DNA of 64,000 bases, taken from positions 115,067,415 to 115,131,414 of the forward strand of contig OY726564.1 in the NCBI GenBank assembly GCA_963383645.1. Direction: 5' to 3'. Numbering within the stretch: the stretch's first letter is position 1; each line of letters begins with the position of its first letter. The DNA comes from Muscardinus avellanarius. Its lineage: Eukaryota > Chordata > Mammalia > Rodentia > Gliridae. Below are positions 11,565-41,125 of the stretch, one piece after another. The position numbers were made by a program, and so were the translations under genes. Below the pieces are notes generated by a model that did not search any database, was not told the DNA's origin, and saw only the letters and a program-made list of their open reading frames with translations.

Positions 11565-12190
11565 TTAAAATTAGAGGTGAACTTTGAAGAGAAGCGGAGG
11601 TTTGCGATGCTCCTTTCCATCTAAAGAGATAGTACGTCTGAACAATTGTTTATGTTCTTGCTTTATGATCTACAATAAAATTGACTCGTTAGAAAAAGAT
11701 ATTTTAAAAGTAAATGGAAGGTATCTTTGGAAAATACGGTTTCAATGAAGAGAAAAATAAAGGATTTATAAAATAGAAAGGGCTCTTATAAATTGACGAG
11801 GCTGAAAAAGCAAAAGAAAAACAGGCCGAAGAGTGAGCTGTGTACAGAGGACACCTCCAAACAGCCGGCAGGCATACGGAAAGATTCTCAGACTCACTGC
11901 AAATATTTCCAAGTCTTTATACCAGGATTTCTCCACTTTTTATAAGGGTTTCACCCGCCTCACTGGAGACCTTCTGAGCTGGATCACCCTTTGTGGTGGG
12001 GCTGCCTTGAGGATACGGGAAAGTTAGGACAATCCCTGGCTTTGCCCAGAAGAAAGTCACGCACCAGCTTACAGGTCATGACAATCAAAAATGCCTCTAA
12101 ACATGGACAAATGTCTCAGACCATTACAGTCTGAGAACCAATGATTTATACCTATTAGGTAAGCAAAAGTGTAAAAACAACCCATTGGAT
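11565..12190. other. Intergenic, nothing recognised
   Basis: No gene or named repeat. Confidence 0.3.
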
Positions 12191-12196
12191 CCTTCT

Positions 12197-12713
12197 TTTT
12201 TGTGTTGCAGTACTGGGGATGGAACCGAAGGGCATTCTACCTCTGAGCTACACCCTCAGCCCTATTTTTTATTCTTTTTTATTTTTTACTTTTATTTATA
12301 AGTGGAGCATATTGAAAATGGTATACATTTAGACTGTGCCTGGTGCCCTCCCCCCCACTCCCGGTTCCCCTTTCTCTTCCCAACAATGAGATTAACCATG
12401 CTATATTCATACTTTTACACGTTTGGATGTAGCTCCGTCATTAACCAACCTCAGCCTTCTTCCTCTCCTATCCTTCCATTCTAGCTTTGCTGAGATTTCC
12501 CCTCCACTATCTGGAGTCCCTCTGGTATCCCTAATACTCTCCAGTTTGGGCATATTAGAGAAAACATATGTTTTATTCTTTATTTTGAAATAGGGTCTCA
12601 CTGAGTTGAAGAGGTCCTCACTAAGTAGTAGCCGAGGCTGTCCACGAACCAGGATCCTCCTATCTCGGCCTCCCAAATGCTGGGATTATAAGTGTGCGCC
12701 ACCGCGCCCAGCT
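12197..12713 (-). mobile_element. B1-dID SINE split by an L1 insertion
   Basis: ID half at 12197-12290 (gtactggggatggaaccgaagggcattc) and B1 half at 12572-12713 (agggtctcactgagttg to gcgccaccgcgcccagc) are separated by 280 bp of antisense L1 3' end, with ttttattcttt on both sides. Confidence 0.8.
12291..12571 (-). mobile_element. Truncated L1 3' end nested in a SINE
   Basis: Poly(T), a short tttatttataagtggagc stretch, then L1 3' UTR ending tattagagaaaacatatg. Interrupts the SINE at its A-rich linker. Confidence 0.65.
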
Positions 12714-12814
12714 TCAAATCCTTCTTATCTTTCAAATATCTTTGACTTCCTCTTCTGGTACCAGCAGGAGAAAATTCTGTTTTTAAAGGGCTCACATTGT
12801 TTATCGATCATACC

Positions 12815-13515
12815 TAGAATGCAGGATGCCACACAAAACAAATACTTTTATATGTTGCTAGTAAAAATGTATATTATTATAGCTTTCATGGAAAACACCC
12901 AAGCAGTTTCTATTAAAATTGAAATCACGTATGCTTTTTAACATAGCAGCTTTACTCCTGGGAATAAGTGCCATTAAATGAGATTTAACGCTGGATCCTA
13001 TGGTTCATGTCTGTAATCCCAGTACTTGGAAAGCTGAGACAGGAGGATCACAGGTTCAAGGACAGCCTCAGCAACTCAGTGAGATCCTGTCTTAAAACAA
13101 AATAAAAAGGGCTGGGGTGTAGCTTGGAAGCAGAATGCTACTGGATTCAAGCCCCAGTAACAAATAATAATAAGAAAATAAAATCTGAAATACATAAACA
13201 TGTATTGTTCAATGATGGTAACTGTAGCACTGTTAGTAGTGACCCCAAACCAGAAACAGAATGAATGACCTCACATTGTGAATGGTTGAATAAATTATAG
13301 TACACCCACGCAATGGGATATTCTGAAGGTATTAGAAAGAATGACAGGTGTACATCACTACTCAGAGTACTCTCCCTGAACTGCTCTCTACTGAGAAAAA
13401 TAAGAACCAGAAAACTGTAGAACTGTAGAAAAAGAGCCTGCCTTTTGAAATAACATCCCCTTAAGTATGAATACAGAAGAACGCCTTTCAATATTCTACT
13501 TACCCATATCAAATA
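12815..13515 (+). mobile_element. Old L1 3' region, interrupted by a SINE
   Basis: tttactcctgggaataagtgc, then (after a SINE) aatggttgaataaattatagtacacccacgcaatgggatattc: sense L1 ORF2/3' UTR. Confidence 0.65.
12990..13165 (+). mobile_element. B1-dID SINE
   Basis: ggatcctatggttcatgtctgtaatccc through gattcaagccccagtaacaaataa, inserted in the L1. Confidence 0.85.
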
Positions 13516-14560
13516 AGAGAACGCAGGATCTAGAATATATAAAGAACTTTTATAACTGAATACTCAATGACATTTCTACAAATAGCTAACAAATACATAA
13601 AAAGACACTCAACGCCATTGGTCACTGGGGAAACGCAAATCAAAACCACAATGAGATGCCACTTCATACCCACAGGGTGACTAGTTTTTATAAATAGCCA
13701 GACATGGTGGCGCATGCTTATAATCTCAGTACATGGGAGGCTGAGACAGGAGGATCGCCGGTTTGCAGATAGCTTCAGCTACTTAGTGAGACCCTCAACA
13801 ACTTAGTGAGACCCTGTTTCAAAATAAAGAATAAAAGTGGGGCTGAGGGTGTAGCTTGGAGATAGAATGCCCCTGGGTTCAATCTCTAGTACCACACACA
13901 TAAATACATAAATACATAAGTACACAAATAAATAAATAAATAAATAAATAAATGGAAAATAAATGTAGACAAGGCTAGAGGAAAAAAATGTAACCTTTGT
14001 ATAGTGACTGTGGAAAAGTAAAATGTTGCAGCCACAGAATCACTGAGTGAAGCAGCAGTCCTTCCCTAGGTATGTGCCCCCAAAAGAAAATGGACACTCC
14101 AACACCTGCCCACAAATGTTCAGAGCAGCACTATTTATAAAAGCCAGAAAGGGAAAACAGCCCCAATGTCCCTGGTAGGACACACACACACATCGCCCAG
14201 CTATAAAAATGAGCACACTGCTGACACATGCTAGAATCTGATGACCCTTAGAAATGGGGCGCTAAGTGAAAGAAGCCAGACAAGGGAGGCCACGTATTGT
14301 GCGAAACTTCCAGAATGGGTCAATTCATAGAGACCGAAAACGTGTTAGTGTTCTCCAGGGGCTGCGAGTGGATGGGTGTGGAGCAGGGGCTAACAGCTCG
14401 ATGGGTATGGGTGCCCAGTGGTGCAAATGTCTTGGGATTAGACAGAAGTCATGGTTCCACAGTACGTGAATACACTAATGCCATGGAGTGGTATAGTTCA
14501 ACATGGTTAATGTTTAATTTTATACTATGTAAAGATTACCTCAATTAAAAAATATATTCT
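13516..14560 (+). mobile_element. Old L1 3' end, interrupted by a SINE
   Basis: Sense strand: cattggtcactggggaaacgcaaatcaaaaccacaatgagatgcc before the SINE; aatgttcagagcagcactatttataaaagccagaaa and cagtaatgtttaattttata-type 3' UTR after it. Confidence 0.8.
13697..13955 (+). mobile_element. B1-dID SINE plus (AATA)n tail
   Basis: agccagacatggtggcgcatgct through caatctctagtaccacaca, then aaataaataaata repeats. Confidence 0.9.
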
Positions 14561-14596
14561 AGTGACCTCCGTGTTTGTTTCCTATTACTGTACAAC

Positions 14597-14892
14597 AGGA
14601 CTGGGCCCCTGTGTGCTGGCTGGCAGCCAGAAGCTGGTCTCGCTGTTGCCTGCTGTCCACTCTGCTTGGTACCCTGCCCCCTCCATAAATTTAGCATTAA
14701 AAAATAATATCAAGCCAGGTGTTGAGGCACATGCCGGTTATCCCAGTATTTGGGAGGCTGAGACAGGAGGATCATATATTCAAGGTCAGCCACAGCAAAT
14801 TAGTAAGATCCTGTTTCAAAATAAAATAATAAAAAATAAAAAGGGCTGAGGGTATATCCCAGAGGTAGAATGTCCCTGAGTTCAAAATCCAC

Positions 14893-14938
<46 letters not shown>

Positions 14939-15162
14939 CAGCTTGACTCCCAGCTCTATAAGTCAGGAGCCAGGGTGGGCCTGGACTGGGCTCTTCTGTG
15001 GAGGCTCTGAAAAAGAATCCACTTCCAAGCTTGTTGAGGGGGTTAGCAGAATCCAGTTCCTTGTGACTGCAGGACCGGGCCACTGCGTGCTGCCGGGCTG
15101 GCAGCCAGAGGCCGGTCTCGCTGTTACCGCTGTCCACTCTGCTTGGTACCCTGCCCCCTCCA
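14597..15162 (+). repeat. Direct repeat pair, about 90 bp each
   Basis: 14597-14685 and 15070-15162 share ctggcagccag, ggtctcgctgtt and tgtccactctgcttggtaccctgccccctcca. The second copy continues into old-repeat-like sequence to about 15330. The source family is not identified. Confidence 0.75.
14714..14936 (+). mobile_element. B1-dID SINE plus (AC)n
   Basis: agccaggtgttgaggcacatgccgg through ttcaaaatccacagtaacac; an AC microsatellite (14898-14934) forms the tail. Confidence 0.88.
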
Positions 15163-15334
15163 GCAGCATCACAGCAAGTCCTTCTCATCCCTCAAGTCCC
15201 TCTGACTCTCCTGCAACTGGCAGGAACCATCTCTGAGGGGCTCACATGTTAGACTGGGCCCAGCTAGGCAATCCTGCCTTTGCCACGAGGTGTTACATAA
15301 TCACAGGAATATGGTGTCATCAAATTCACAGGTT

Positions 15335-16685
15335 CCACCTTACACTCAAGTGGATAGAGACTATAAATGAACAAGAGAATTCTGCCTGTCCTGACCTCAT
15401 AGAGAAAAACAGTAAGAAGATACTTCTACCCAATTGCTATTTGTTCATACCCAGTGTTACTGGCAACAAGGGTCTGAAGTGCCCAAGTGACTTATAGCCA
15501 AGAAGAGGTGCAGAATTAACAATTTACAGTGAAGACAGTTCAGGGCTCCAAGCTTCAGGGAAAGGACTGAAATCTGTCTTAAGAGTAGGTTTCTCTTTCT
15601 GTGGCCTCTCCTGGCCTCTTTTCTGCTAAAGCAGCGAGTGTAAATACAAAGCAATGCCAAGAGGGCCCCGGCTATTCTCTCTGTAGTCTCCATGGAAGCA
15701 GGTACTATGATAGGAGTTGAGGGGACTAGATAATTGTATTATGCAGATCAGACAGTCCTCATAGCCTCCGGACCTTGTTATTGAGGACCCTAAAGACTTG
15801 GTTTTGGTGGACTATACCTATTGATTTTTGCCACACAATAAATTAAGTCTGCAATGTTCTGAGTCACAAGAGTACACAAGCACGCATTCCCTCAACCTAC
15901 CAGGCGATGATGTCATCACACATTCTGTGGGGTCTGAGTGTCAATTATGAAAATCCTCCTTGACTTGCGGAACCTCTGGAAAGGTCGCAGCAGCCTTCAG
16001 GGCTTCCTGGACTACTCTGAAATGATTCTGGGAGAAAGACAAAAACCACGAACCGTATTTCTTCACAGCTTGATCAACTCACATATTTTTGGCGCATTCG
16101 CTTGTGCGTCTTAGAACTCTGCCTTGTAGACCGGCCTTCCCTCCCTCCATCAGGATCAGTTTTGCTGTGGGTGCAAAACGTGGCATTTGCCACGATAAGA
16201 GCAAAGCTGAGCTACACAGATCATAACGTAAACACAAGACGGAGCGTTCGACAACGTCTCCGCGAGTTTCTGGCAGGATCTGTTACTCTACAAACGCCGC
16301 GCAGAGGAAACTGCTTTAAATGGTGCAGGTTACTCTGCAGCGGAAGGATCAGGAGAGTCTAGCAGAAAGGCACACAGAGGGAGAAGAAAGCAAGCACTGG
16401 ATTCTCGGCATACTTTGCCCTTGAAAACCACGCCAAAGGCTTCTCTTCTTCTCAGGATTGTTTGTGTTTTGTTTTTAAGAAGAAACTGATCACTCGCGAT
16501 TGCTTTAATGCCTCGGGATTTTCCACTCTCCTTTTACTGTACCGTTAGGTGTTTAATTGCGCTCTTCTTGTCCCGCTGGCAAAAGGCGACAAAACCGAGC
16601 TGAGACCCTTTAACTGCGGTCCTTGTGCCGTGGCCAGCTTGTCCGTTCTGTTCCCAGTACGGCCTCCTCTTCAATCTCCAGGTAA
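15335..16685. other. Intergenic upstream of SLC19A2
   Basis: No recognised gene or repeat; distal promoter sequence of SLC19A2 may lie here. Confidence 0.35.
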
Positions 16686-16712
16686 CCCCCACCGCACCCC
16701 AGGCTAGTCTGA

Positions 16713-33316
<16,604 letters not shown>

Positions 33317-35275
33317 TGCACTGCTGAAGGTCTGCTGCTTATAGCAAGAACTCTGCACAGCAATTGCCTGGATGTATTTAATTTTTTAAGGTTTAAACAA
33401 GTATTTATGAATGTGCATTTCATGGCTTCAAAGCAGCCATTCAGCTAATACCTTGTATTCCTGGAGTAATATGATACTGTTGAGAGGAGCCGGAAATGAA
33501 GTCTACTTCATGGATTATTTATGAGAGCTAATTTAAGGGTAACCTTTTTTCTGATTCAAAAGTAAACTTGATTTTGAAAACCAAGTAATCAAGAGCAATC
33601 AAGCAGCGCGTTGTGTTGCCTCCTTCTTGGCAAGCCTGTTTGACGTTCATAGGTCATTACGTCTCTGTATCCACTGAGCCAGATGGTTGGCCTAGTTGGA
33701 CCAGGGCTTCCCAGAGGCCAGACGATGTTACAGGTCAGGACAGAAGTACATTCTCTCAGCACCTGCCTCTCTTCCACTTCATTTTGATTTCTGTATTATT
33801 CTAATGCATTTGTGTTTCAACAGATGAAAGTTATTTCTATCATAGGCAATATTTGCTCTGGTTAAATGTTCTGTCCTATAAGGAATACATGTTATTTCTA
33901 GTTTTAAGTTATTTTTTAATTCATTGTATGAGTACTCTAGGTTCCCGTCTTGACCATTACGTTTGTGTGAACTCTCTTTAGAAGTACATTTCCTATTCAT
34001 ATGCTTCCCAGAGAAGCTCATTTAGTCAGAAGAGAAGGCAAGTTTTAAAGCCTGCTAATAATCTAAATGAAGAGATTTAATCAGAAAACTTAAAGGAGGT
34101 CTGCTTGTCTTTAATAATTTAGTATGAAGGACTATTAATTCCATGATGAAATAATCATTTATGGGCTAAAGATACAACTAGCCTATTTTATATTTGCATT
34201 CCCTTTTATGTCTAAAATAAATGAAAGTCTTTCTTTAAATAACTTCATTCCCATTAGTAGCTTTTATATTAGTTTGAATTTTTTATCCAAGATAAAGATG
34301 TCAGTAGAAGTTGGATTATTCCAAGGCCTTTTTCATAAACTGAGCCTCTTTTTAATTGTTTCAATGGAGCAGGAATTAGGACAGACTTGATTCCTGAATT
34401 TTGTACCTTAAATCTGCCTTTGTTCCTAAAGGTAGATCATCTTGAATATCTGTTCAAAGTAAAAGTTGATAGTGATTCCATTTCCAAGTTACTTGAAAAA
34501 AAAATTCCGTATGCATTGAATTCTGAAGCCCACCTCCCAGTGGGCGGCTAATATTCGTGAGATGTGAAAACTATTCTAAAGCCAACTCTGTTGCCTTATT
34601 GTGAAAAGAATGTGGGTAGGTGATTTTAACTGAGGTGTTAGCTTTAGACCAACACAGCTAAACAGTGGTGATAATAGTGACAGGATTGCAAAGTTGATGC
34701 ATTCTTTTGGTGTAAGCAGGAATCCCAGAAGCAGGAGAATGAGGATAAGCAAAGGTCCTTCCCATTCACCTTCCTTTGCCATCAGAGGAGAGGATAACCT
34801 AGCTAAGGAGGGAGCGGAGGGGAAGTGACTTTGAAAGTAGCAACCTCCAGTGTTTGTTCCCTCCCTCCCTCTCTCTCTCCTCCCTCCCCCCCTCCCTCCC
34901 TCTTTTTTCTTGCTTTGTTTATAGGAAATTGTTCAACCAAAAATAAGAAGAAAAACAGTGTTTGAGGAAGTTTACTTAGTCTTTTTAAAATAAAATGTAC
35001 TATGGTACAATCAATTTGTTCATGTTGCCAAAGCAATATTTCTCTGGAATTTAATTCACGGTTTGCAGCACCCAGCCCTATCCTTTACCTATTTAAGACA
35101 CAAATACACTCACATCTTGGCATGTGGCCATATTTGTAGAATGCTGAACTCAATATGCTAGCTGTACTGTGTGCACTTTTACAAAGTACAAATAATTTAT
35201 TGTTCTTTTTATTCAATTCTGTATGAATTATAAAATTATTTTTATTAAATAAACATTTTACAGTATATATTCATT
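33317..35275 (+). other. SLC19A2: SLC19A2 3' UTR with three possible poly(A) signals
   Basis: AT-rich sequence after the stop with no SINE insertion. AATAAA hexamers lie at 34216-34221, 34989-34994 and 35248-35253. The last fits the roughly 2-kb 3' UTR I recall for the mammalian gene, so the end near 35275 is an inference from signal position. A pyrimidine-rich CT tract lies at 34858-34905. Confidence 0.7.
35248..35253 (+). terminator. SLC19A2: Distal poly(A) signal of SLC19A2
   Basis: AATAAA in an AT-rich context (tattaaataaacatttt), 1.93 kb after the stop codon. It is preferred over the upstream hexamers at 34216 and 34989 because of the expected 3' UTR length. Use of the earlier ones is possible. 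Confidence 0.65.
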
Positions 35276-35279
35276 CTTA

Positions 35280-36390
35280 ATCAAAATTATTTTAAGTGTG
35301 CCTTGTTTCCGTAGGCGTTTCCTGTTATGTAGTCGAGTCTTTGAACAGTACCTCCGAGGCAGTTCGTGTGAAGCCTTTCCCTTGCGTGTCCGTGGCCTTG
35401 GTCACCCATTGCTCTGGCCCTGCCCCGTGACCTCCTTGGACGCCTCCTTTCTGTTGTGCCCTTTCCTCTACCACCTCGCCGCACTGTTGGTTTCCCTTGA
35501 TCTTCCTCTTGGCACTATCTCTTGAAAGCATTCTTCCACTTAGACACTGAACAGACCGATACTCCCTGAAGTTATCTGAATTTTTTAAATAAGAGAATTT
35601 AAATCAAAGCAAGAGCTGAAAGTACTATCTTGTTTTGAAACCTCATGGGCTTCTTTGTTCCACCCCAGACTACTCAGGGAAGTATATTCTTGTTCTCATT
35701 TGGAATCAGTTTTTATAATATCCTAGAAACCATGCCATTTTTTTCTCACAGACTCCAAATGAGTATTTTTCTTTTAATATCCCGTACCAAAACCTGTTTA
35801 AGGGATTCATTGGTTTTCACCAGATACCTGAAAAGTTATTATGCAAAAAAATTTTTTTAATGCAGTTTTGTGTCTGCATAGGTGCATCCTGTGTATCTTA
35901 CTGCCTTTCTGATTAGAGCCTTGTGAACAGGGATCATGTCTTCTTTTTGCCATTTGTTGCAAAGCACATCCTAGCACTATGTGAACACTGAACACTTTAA
36001 GTGATATTGAAGGACTGAGTACCTGTCCTTTTTTAAAAAGTACATTGTTAGAAAACATTAAGAATCGACTGAGCTCTAGTCACTGGGTATTTATCTAAAG
36101 TACTATGTTTGATAGAGGACATCTATTGGTTTTGCTTATTATGGTATCTTCCCATAAACAGTGCCTTACATTTGCTTAGCATGTTACGCCTCAGGAAGGG
36201 CGTCTGTGAGCACCATGTTTGGTTCTTGAAAAGGCTCTCATAGTAGTACTAGTTCGTCCACTATCTCTTGGCCCCAAGTGCTGAAATAGTACCAGACACT
36301 AATGCTTCAATATTCAGAATTCCTAGTTGTGTTCACCTCTTTCCTATGGTTCCATCTTCTTCCATGCTTTGTGGTTGTTAATATCACACT
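35280..36390. other. Intergenic after SLC19A2, nothing recognised
   Basis: No gene or named repeat. Confidence 0.35.
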
Positions 36391-36393
36391 GCA

Positions 36394-36577
36394 GCGGGCA
36401 TGGTGGTGCACCCTTGTCACCTCAGGACTCGAGGCTGCGACAAGAGGGTTGCAGGTTTGCGGCCAGCCTCAGCAGCTGAGCAAGACCATTTCAAAAGTAA
36501 ATAATAAAATAGGACTGCGAGTGTAGCTCGGAGATAGAATGCCCCAGAGTTCAATCCCCAGTACCTCAAAACAAACC
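36394..36577 (+). mobile_element. B1-dID SINE
   Basis: gcgggcatggtggtgcacccttgtc through ttcaatccccagtacctcaaaac. Confidence 0.87.
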
Positions 36578-36888
36578 AGCAAAAACCTGCATGACTTGAC
36601 CACTAATATTCTGTTCTGGGCACAAAAACCTGCTGGAATGGCGGCCCCTCCTATTCCCTGGGGGCAGATGAGAAAGTTATGCTTAAGAAGGCCACACAGA
36701 CTTCTGTGGTGCTTTAATTGTTGACTTAGAATATGGGACTTCTGTATTTGTGGTATAATTCTTCATTTTACTGTACATTTACATATTATGCTCTTTTTTG
36801 CATATTCATTAAAGTTCCACACTAGAAACACATTTTTAGGAACTCACTGGCTAGAAGTTATGGTTCAGATTTTAAAACATCCCTCATA

Positions 36889-37097
36889 TGCTGGGCATGT
36901 TGATGCATGCTTATAATCTCAGTACTGGGAGACTGAGACTGGAGCATCTCAGGTTTACCACCAGCCTCAGCAACTTGTGAGGCCCCTGCAACTTAGTGAG
37001 ATCCTGTTTCAAAATAAAAAACTAAAATAGGGCTGGGGGTGTGGCTCAGAGGCAGAATGCCTTTGGGTCTCTGGGTTCAATACCCAGTTCCACATAT
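36889..37097 (+). mobile_element. B1-dID SINE
   Basis: tgctgggcatgttgatgcatgcttataat through ttcaatacccagttccac. Confidence 0.87.
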
Positions 37098-37560
37098 ATA
37101 CACACAAAAAGTCCCTCACATCTCATGGGCTAGAGGCAGCCATATTGGAGGAGTGACTTGGTTCCTGGGGAAGCGTCCCTGGGGACATGGCCAGGGACAC
37201 AGAGACGGGGTTTTCCAGGGAAGGTTGCTATAGCTTCCTGCTCTTCTCTCCCTGTCGGCCTGAGCTGATATGGCGCTCACCCTCTCTTGACTCCCTGCCA
37301 ACGTGCCCTAAGGATTTTCAGCCACAGCTCCTGCTTGGCAGCCATTGTAAAGTAGACTATTTATACATGGATTGAAGTCACCAGATCCTATGAAAATGTC
37401 TTCCTTTTTCTAAGTTGTGCATGTCAAGCATTTGGATCATAGTGGTGAGAATGCTGACTGAAACACTGGGTTAACAGCTGATTAAACAGCTGGAGAAAGA
37501 AATAGTAAACTGGAAAATCAAAGTGAGTGACCGTATATAGCATTATGACAAGGAGGTTAA
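37098..37560. other. Intergenic, nothing recognised
   Basis: No gene or named repeat; LINE-like DNA begins gradually near its right end. Confidence 0.3.
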
Positions 37561-38130
37561 AGAAAAAACAGTAGAAAGAAGTTAATATATGTGGGGGACA
37601 GAATAAGATCTTACATCACAGACTCAGAGGAAATAAACAGAATGGAGGAGAGGCAATATTCTATAATCTGAGAATTCAGCAAAATTGATGAAAAGCAAGA
37701 ACTCACAGATACAGGAATCACAGTAAATCCCAAGCAGAACAACTAAAAACGAAATCCACATCGCAACACAGAGCTATAAAACTACAATTAAGTTAGGATA
37801 CAAGGTAGATCATAGAAGCAGCCAGAGAGAGCAGACAGATCATGAGCAAAAGAACCATAAGTACCTGACAGCTGATTTCTCAAGAGTAACAATGGGAAAC
37901 AAAAGAGAGTGGGACGAACCATTCAGATTACTGAGGGAAAATTTACTGCCTAGGATTATGTGCCCAGAACAAAGCTTGCTTTATGAACTCACCGGCAGAT
38001 TTTTTAAAAATGGAAAAAGATAACAACAGACCATTTCAGGAGGAAGGAATAGGAGCCTAAAAAGAAGGTGTGACATATGAGAAGCTAGGGTACTTATTTT
38101 TAAAGACAAGATAAACATTGAGATAAATCT
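37561..38130 (+). mobile_element. LINE fragment (HAL1/old L1 type)
   Basis: agaagcagccagagagagcag, agctgatttctcaagagtaacaatggg and ggattatgtgcccagaacaaagc match the ORF1 3' region shared by HAL1 and old L1. Confidence 0.6.
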
Positions 38131-38760
38131 AAATGAACATTATTAATAGATTATGTTGTGGTTTGTATGCCCAAGTATGTCATTTGGGCAGATGTGGCAA
38201 CTGTGCAGTGTCTTTGTGGAGGGATGTGGGTGCTTGGCCAGTACGATACGTGCCCAGGCACCTGCAGTCCCTGCCACAGACGGCTGCCAAGACACTCCAA
38301 GATGAGGGCGAAGTCAGGTGAAGTGACAGCAAAGAGGGAATTTTTGAGGAGACTGGCAAGGTTCCTAGCCAGTTCCTGTAAAAGCAGGAATTAAGCCAGA
38401 AGAGAAATAAGAAAGAATAAAGTTTCTGCCCAAAAAAATTGCGACAGAAAAAGGAGAGCAAAATGCAAACAGGCTGAAATGGCTATTCAGGAAACTAACA
38501 CAACTTTCTGGGAGACAGCAGAGAAACTAAAAACGAGACACGACTCTCCAGGTAGGCAGGAGAGAAAACAGGTGGAGTCTGATCAATATCATTTACCAAG
38601 TCTTGGTTCCTGTGTCTTTCCTTTCACAATCCAGGAAAACAAACAAACAAACAAAAAAAAACAAAAAAAACCTCTTTAATCAGCTCTTTGTAAGTCCAAG
38701 ATTTTAAAAATAGATCTAAAAACATGTTTTTTAGAATGAGAAATACCAATATATTCCAAG
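38131..38760. other. Intergenic, nothing recognised
   Basis: Includes an A-rich run at 38650-38672; no gene seen. Confidence 0.3.
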
Positions 38761-38764
38761 GTGT

Positions 38765-38920
38765 GCAATGTGAGCCTGGCCCACACTAGGCAAGTGCTCT
38801 ACCACTGAGCCTCTGCCCTTTCTCACTAAATCGCCCATGCTTGCCTCAAACTTGCAGTTCTCCTGCCTCGGCCTCCCGAGCAGCTCGGATTACAGGCGTG
38901 TGCCACCATACCTGGCTATT
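38765..38920 (-). mobile_element. B1-dID SINE
   Basis: gcctggcccacactaggcaagtgctctaccactgagc to gcgtgtgccaccatacctggc. Confidence 0.85.
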
Positions 38921-39901
38921 TTACTGCTCTTAAAAAGAGGTCTGGTTCTTGGATATATTGCATATCTGCTGTGCAAGGGCTCTTGTTTTGCTGATTCTCT
39001 TTCTATTCACAGCGTTTCTTTCTTTTTAATGCTTCAATATTTTCTCATATTTGCTTCATTTTATATTGATTACATTGTAGTTCTTCAAAATGAAAGTTAG
39101 CCATGACTAACTGTATTAGTTCATAACTTAGTGATCAGAAATTTGCCATTCTTGGTACTTCCCTTTCATAGGACTTTAGACTTATATCTAATTTTATTTT
39201 CTTCCACTCCAGTTTGTCAGGGTTTGAGTACAGAAAAAGAGAAAATTAATTCTTAATTCAGTGTAGTTATTATTTTTGTTATACCTGAAAATAATTTTTA
39301 TTCAGAACTAACACATATAAACCCAAATTAAATGTGTTCCTAATTTAACTCTTAGTCAAATTTCAGAAGTGTCTACAGCCAACCAAAAAGAGAAAATGCT
39401 TAGTGGAAGAAAGTTAGAGTGAAGAAGACAGTGACTTAATGCCATGAAAATGTTTTATATTTGGAAATTTTATAAAAACGTATTTTCCCATAAAGAACAC
39501 TTTTAGCACCTCTCACAGAGGGGCCTGTGCATGAGGAGCCCCTAAGTCTCACAATAATCTCTCTTCTACGTAAACTCCTGTGTCCTTTTACTTACTGTTC
39601 AATTTCTTTCCTTCCTTCTAGAAAAACTTGCAAAGAATTGTCAATACCACTTTCTCTAGTCTCTTTCCCCACATTTGGTTCAGAATCACCATCTTTCCAC
39701 ACAACCACTATGACAACAGTGGTTCCTGACCTTCATTGTATTTAACCTGTGTGCAGCACTGGACGTGGCCGAGCGTCCCTTCTTGAAGCATGACCCTCCC
39801 TTGCTTCTGACCCCTGTACCTTGACTGGTCCCTCCTAGATCTCAATGACTGATTCTGCTCTGATGGCTAAACATTAGAATGCCCTGGAGTGTTCTCGTTC
39901 G

Positions 39902-39964
<63 letters not shown>

Positions 39965-40535
39965 TCCCCTTCCATCCCTCCCTCTCTTTATTACATATGG
40001 CCCTCAACCCCTGCACCCATGTCTTCCTCATATACCAGTTTTATAAACTATACACTAGTATCTACACACTGATTTCTTCTCCAAACTCCAGAACACTAAC
40101 TGCGTAGCTCCATCTTTCCATGATCGCCCAAGTCATCATATCACAACCAGAAAAAGGCTTTGATCCACATGGCTCACCCAGTTTCTCTCAGCCCTGGTGA
40201 GTGGCCATTTCAGCCCTGTCCTCCATTTCAAAACCAAAGGCCTCACCCCACACTCCCTCATCTCTCTCCCCACTCCCGCCCCTATTAACAAATCCTATGA
40301 TGACCTTTTCTTGACATCATTACAAGCCTTCTCTTTTATTGCATCAGCTTGGGTACTGCATAAGTCTCCGTGAAGTTATTCATTTACACTTGTTTCCTGG
40401 GAGTCGTTTGGCTTAGAATCAGAGTCTGGAACAGGATTATTTGTTATGCTCTGCATTTCCTCTGCCCTCTCAAAAGTAAAGAAGAAAAAAGGAGCGGCAA
40501 TCGTTGTAACACTTTTCTTTCCTTATCAAAACACA
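38921..40535. other. Intergenic with one (TC)n tract
   Basis: About 30 TC units at 39903-39962. The remainder shows no gene or named repeat. Confidence 0.5.
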
Positions 40536-40539
40536 TTTG

Positions 40540-40728
40540 GAGGTGGGTGTGGTGGCGCACACCTGTAATCCCGGTACTTGGGAGGCTGAGACCGGAGGAT
40601 TGCAGGTTGGAGACCAGTTTCAGCAATTTAGCAAAGTTCTCAGCAATACACAGAGACTCTGTTTCGAAAATCAAAACATAATAAAAAGGGACGGTGGTGC
40701 ATCTGGGTTCAATCCCCAGTAACCCCCA
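40540..40728 (+). mobile_element. B1-dID SINE
   Basis: ggaggtgggtgtggtggcgcacacctg through gttcaatccccagtaaccc. Confidence 0.87.
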
Positions 40729-40911
40729 CGTACATACTGGGTTCAATCCAATATTTATATATATACATATATTTCACATATTCTGCCTGTATGATTTCTA
40801 CTTTGTGCCACTCCACCAACCCTATTTATTAATAATGCTACTGTTTTTTTTACAGTTATCATAAGAGCAAAATTTGTACTAATTTCCACTTTTACAATAC
40901 ATATTTACCAC

Positions 40912-41107
40912 CGGGCGTGGTGGCGCACACTTGTAATCCCTGTGCTTGGGAGGCGGAGACAGGAGGATCGCACAGGTTTGAATCCAGCCACGCTGGCGTA
41001 AGAAACCCTGTTTCAAAATATAAAATAGGTCTGGGAGTGTAGCCCAGAGGTAGAAGGGCTTCCAGGAACCCCAGTACCACCAAAAAAAAAAACCCAAAAA
41101 ACAAAAA
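40912..41107 (+). mobile_element. Young B1-dID SINE with perfect 18-bp target duplication
   Basis: acaatacatatttaccac at 40894-40911 is repeated exactly at 41108-41125. The element carries gggcttccaggaaccccagtaccacc and an A/C tail, marking a recent insertion. Confidence 0.96.
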
Positions 41108-41125
41108 ACAATACATATTTACCAC

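Noticed and set aside
1..16600. Expected coagulation factor V (F5) 3' end from human synteny
   Set aside because: No F5-like C2-domain sequence seen on either strand; the intergenic distance in human suggests it lies left of the window.
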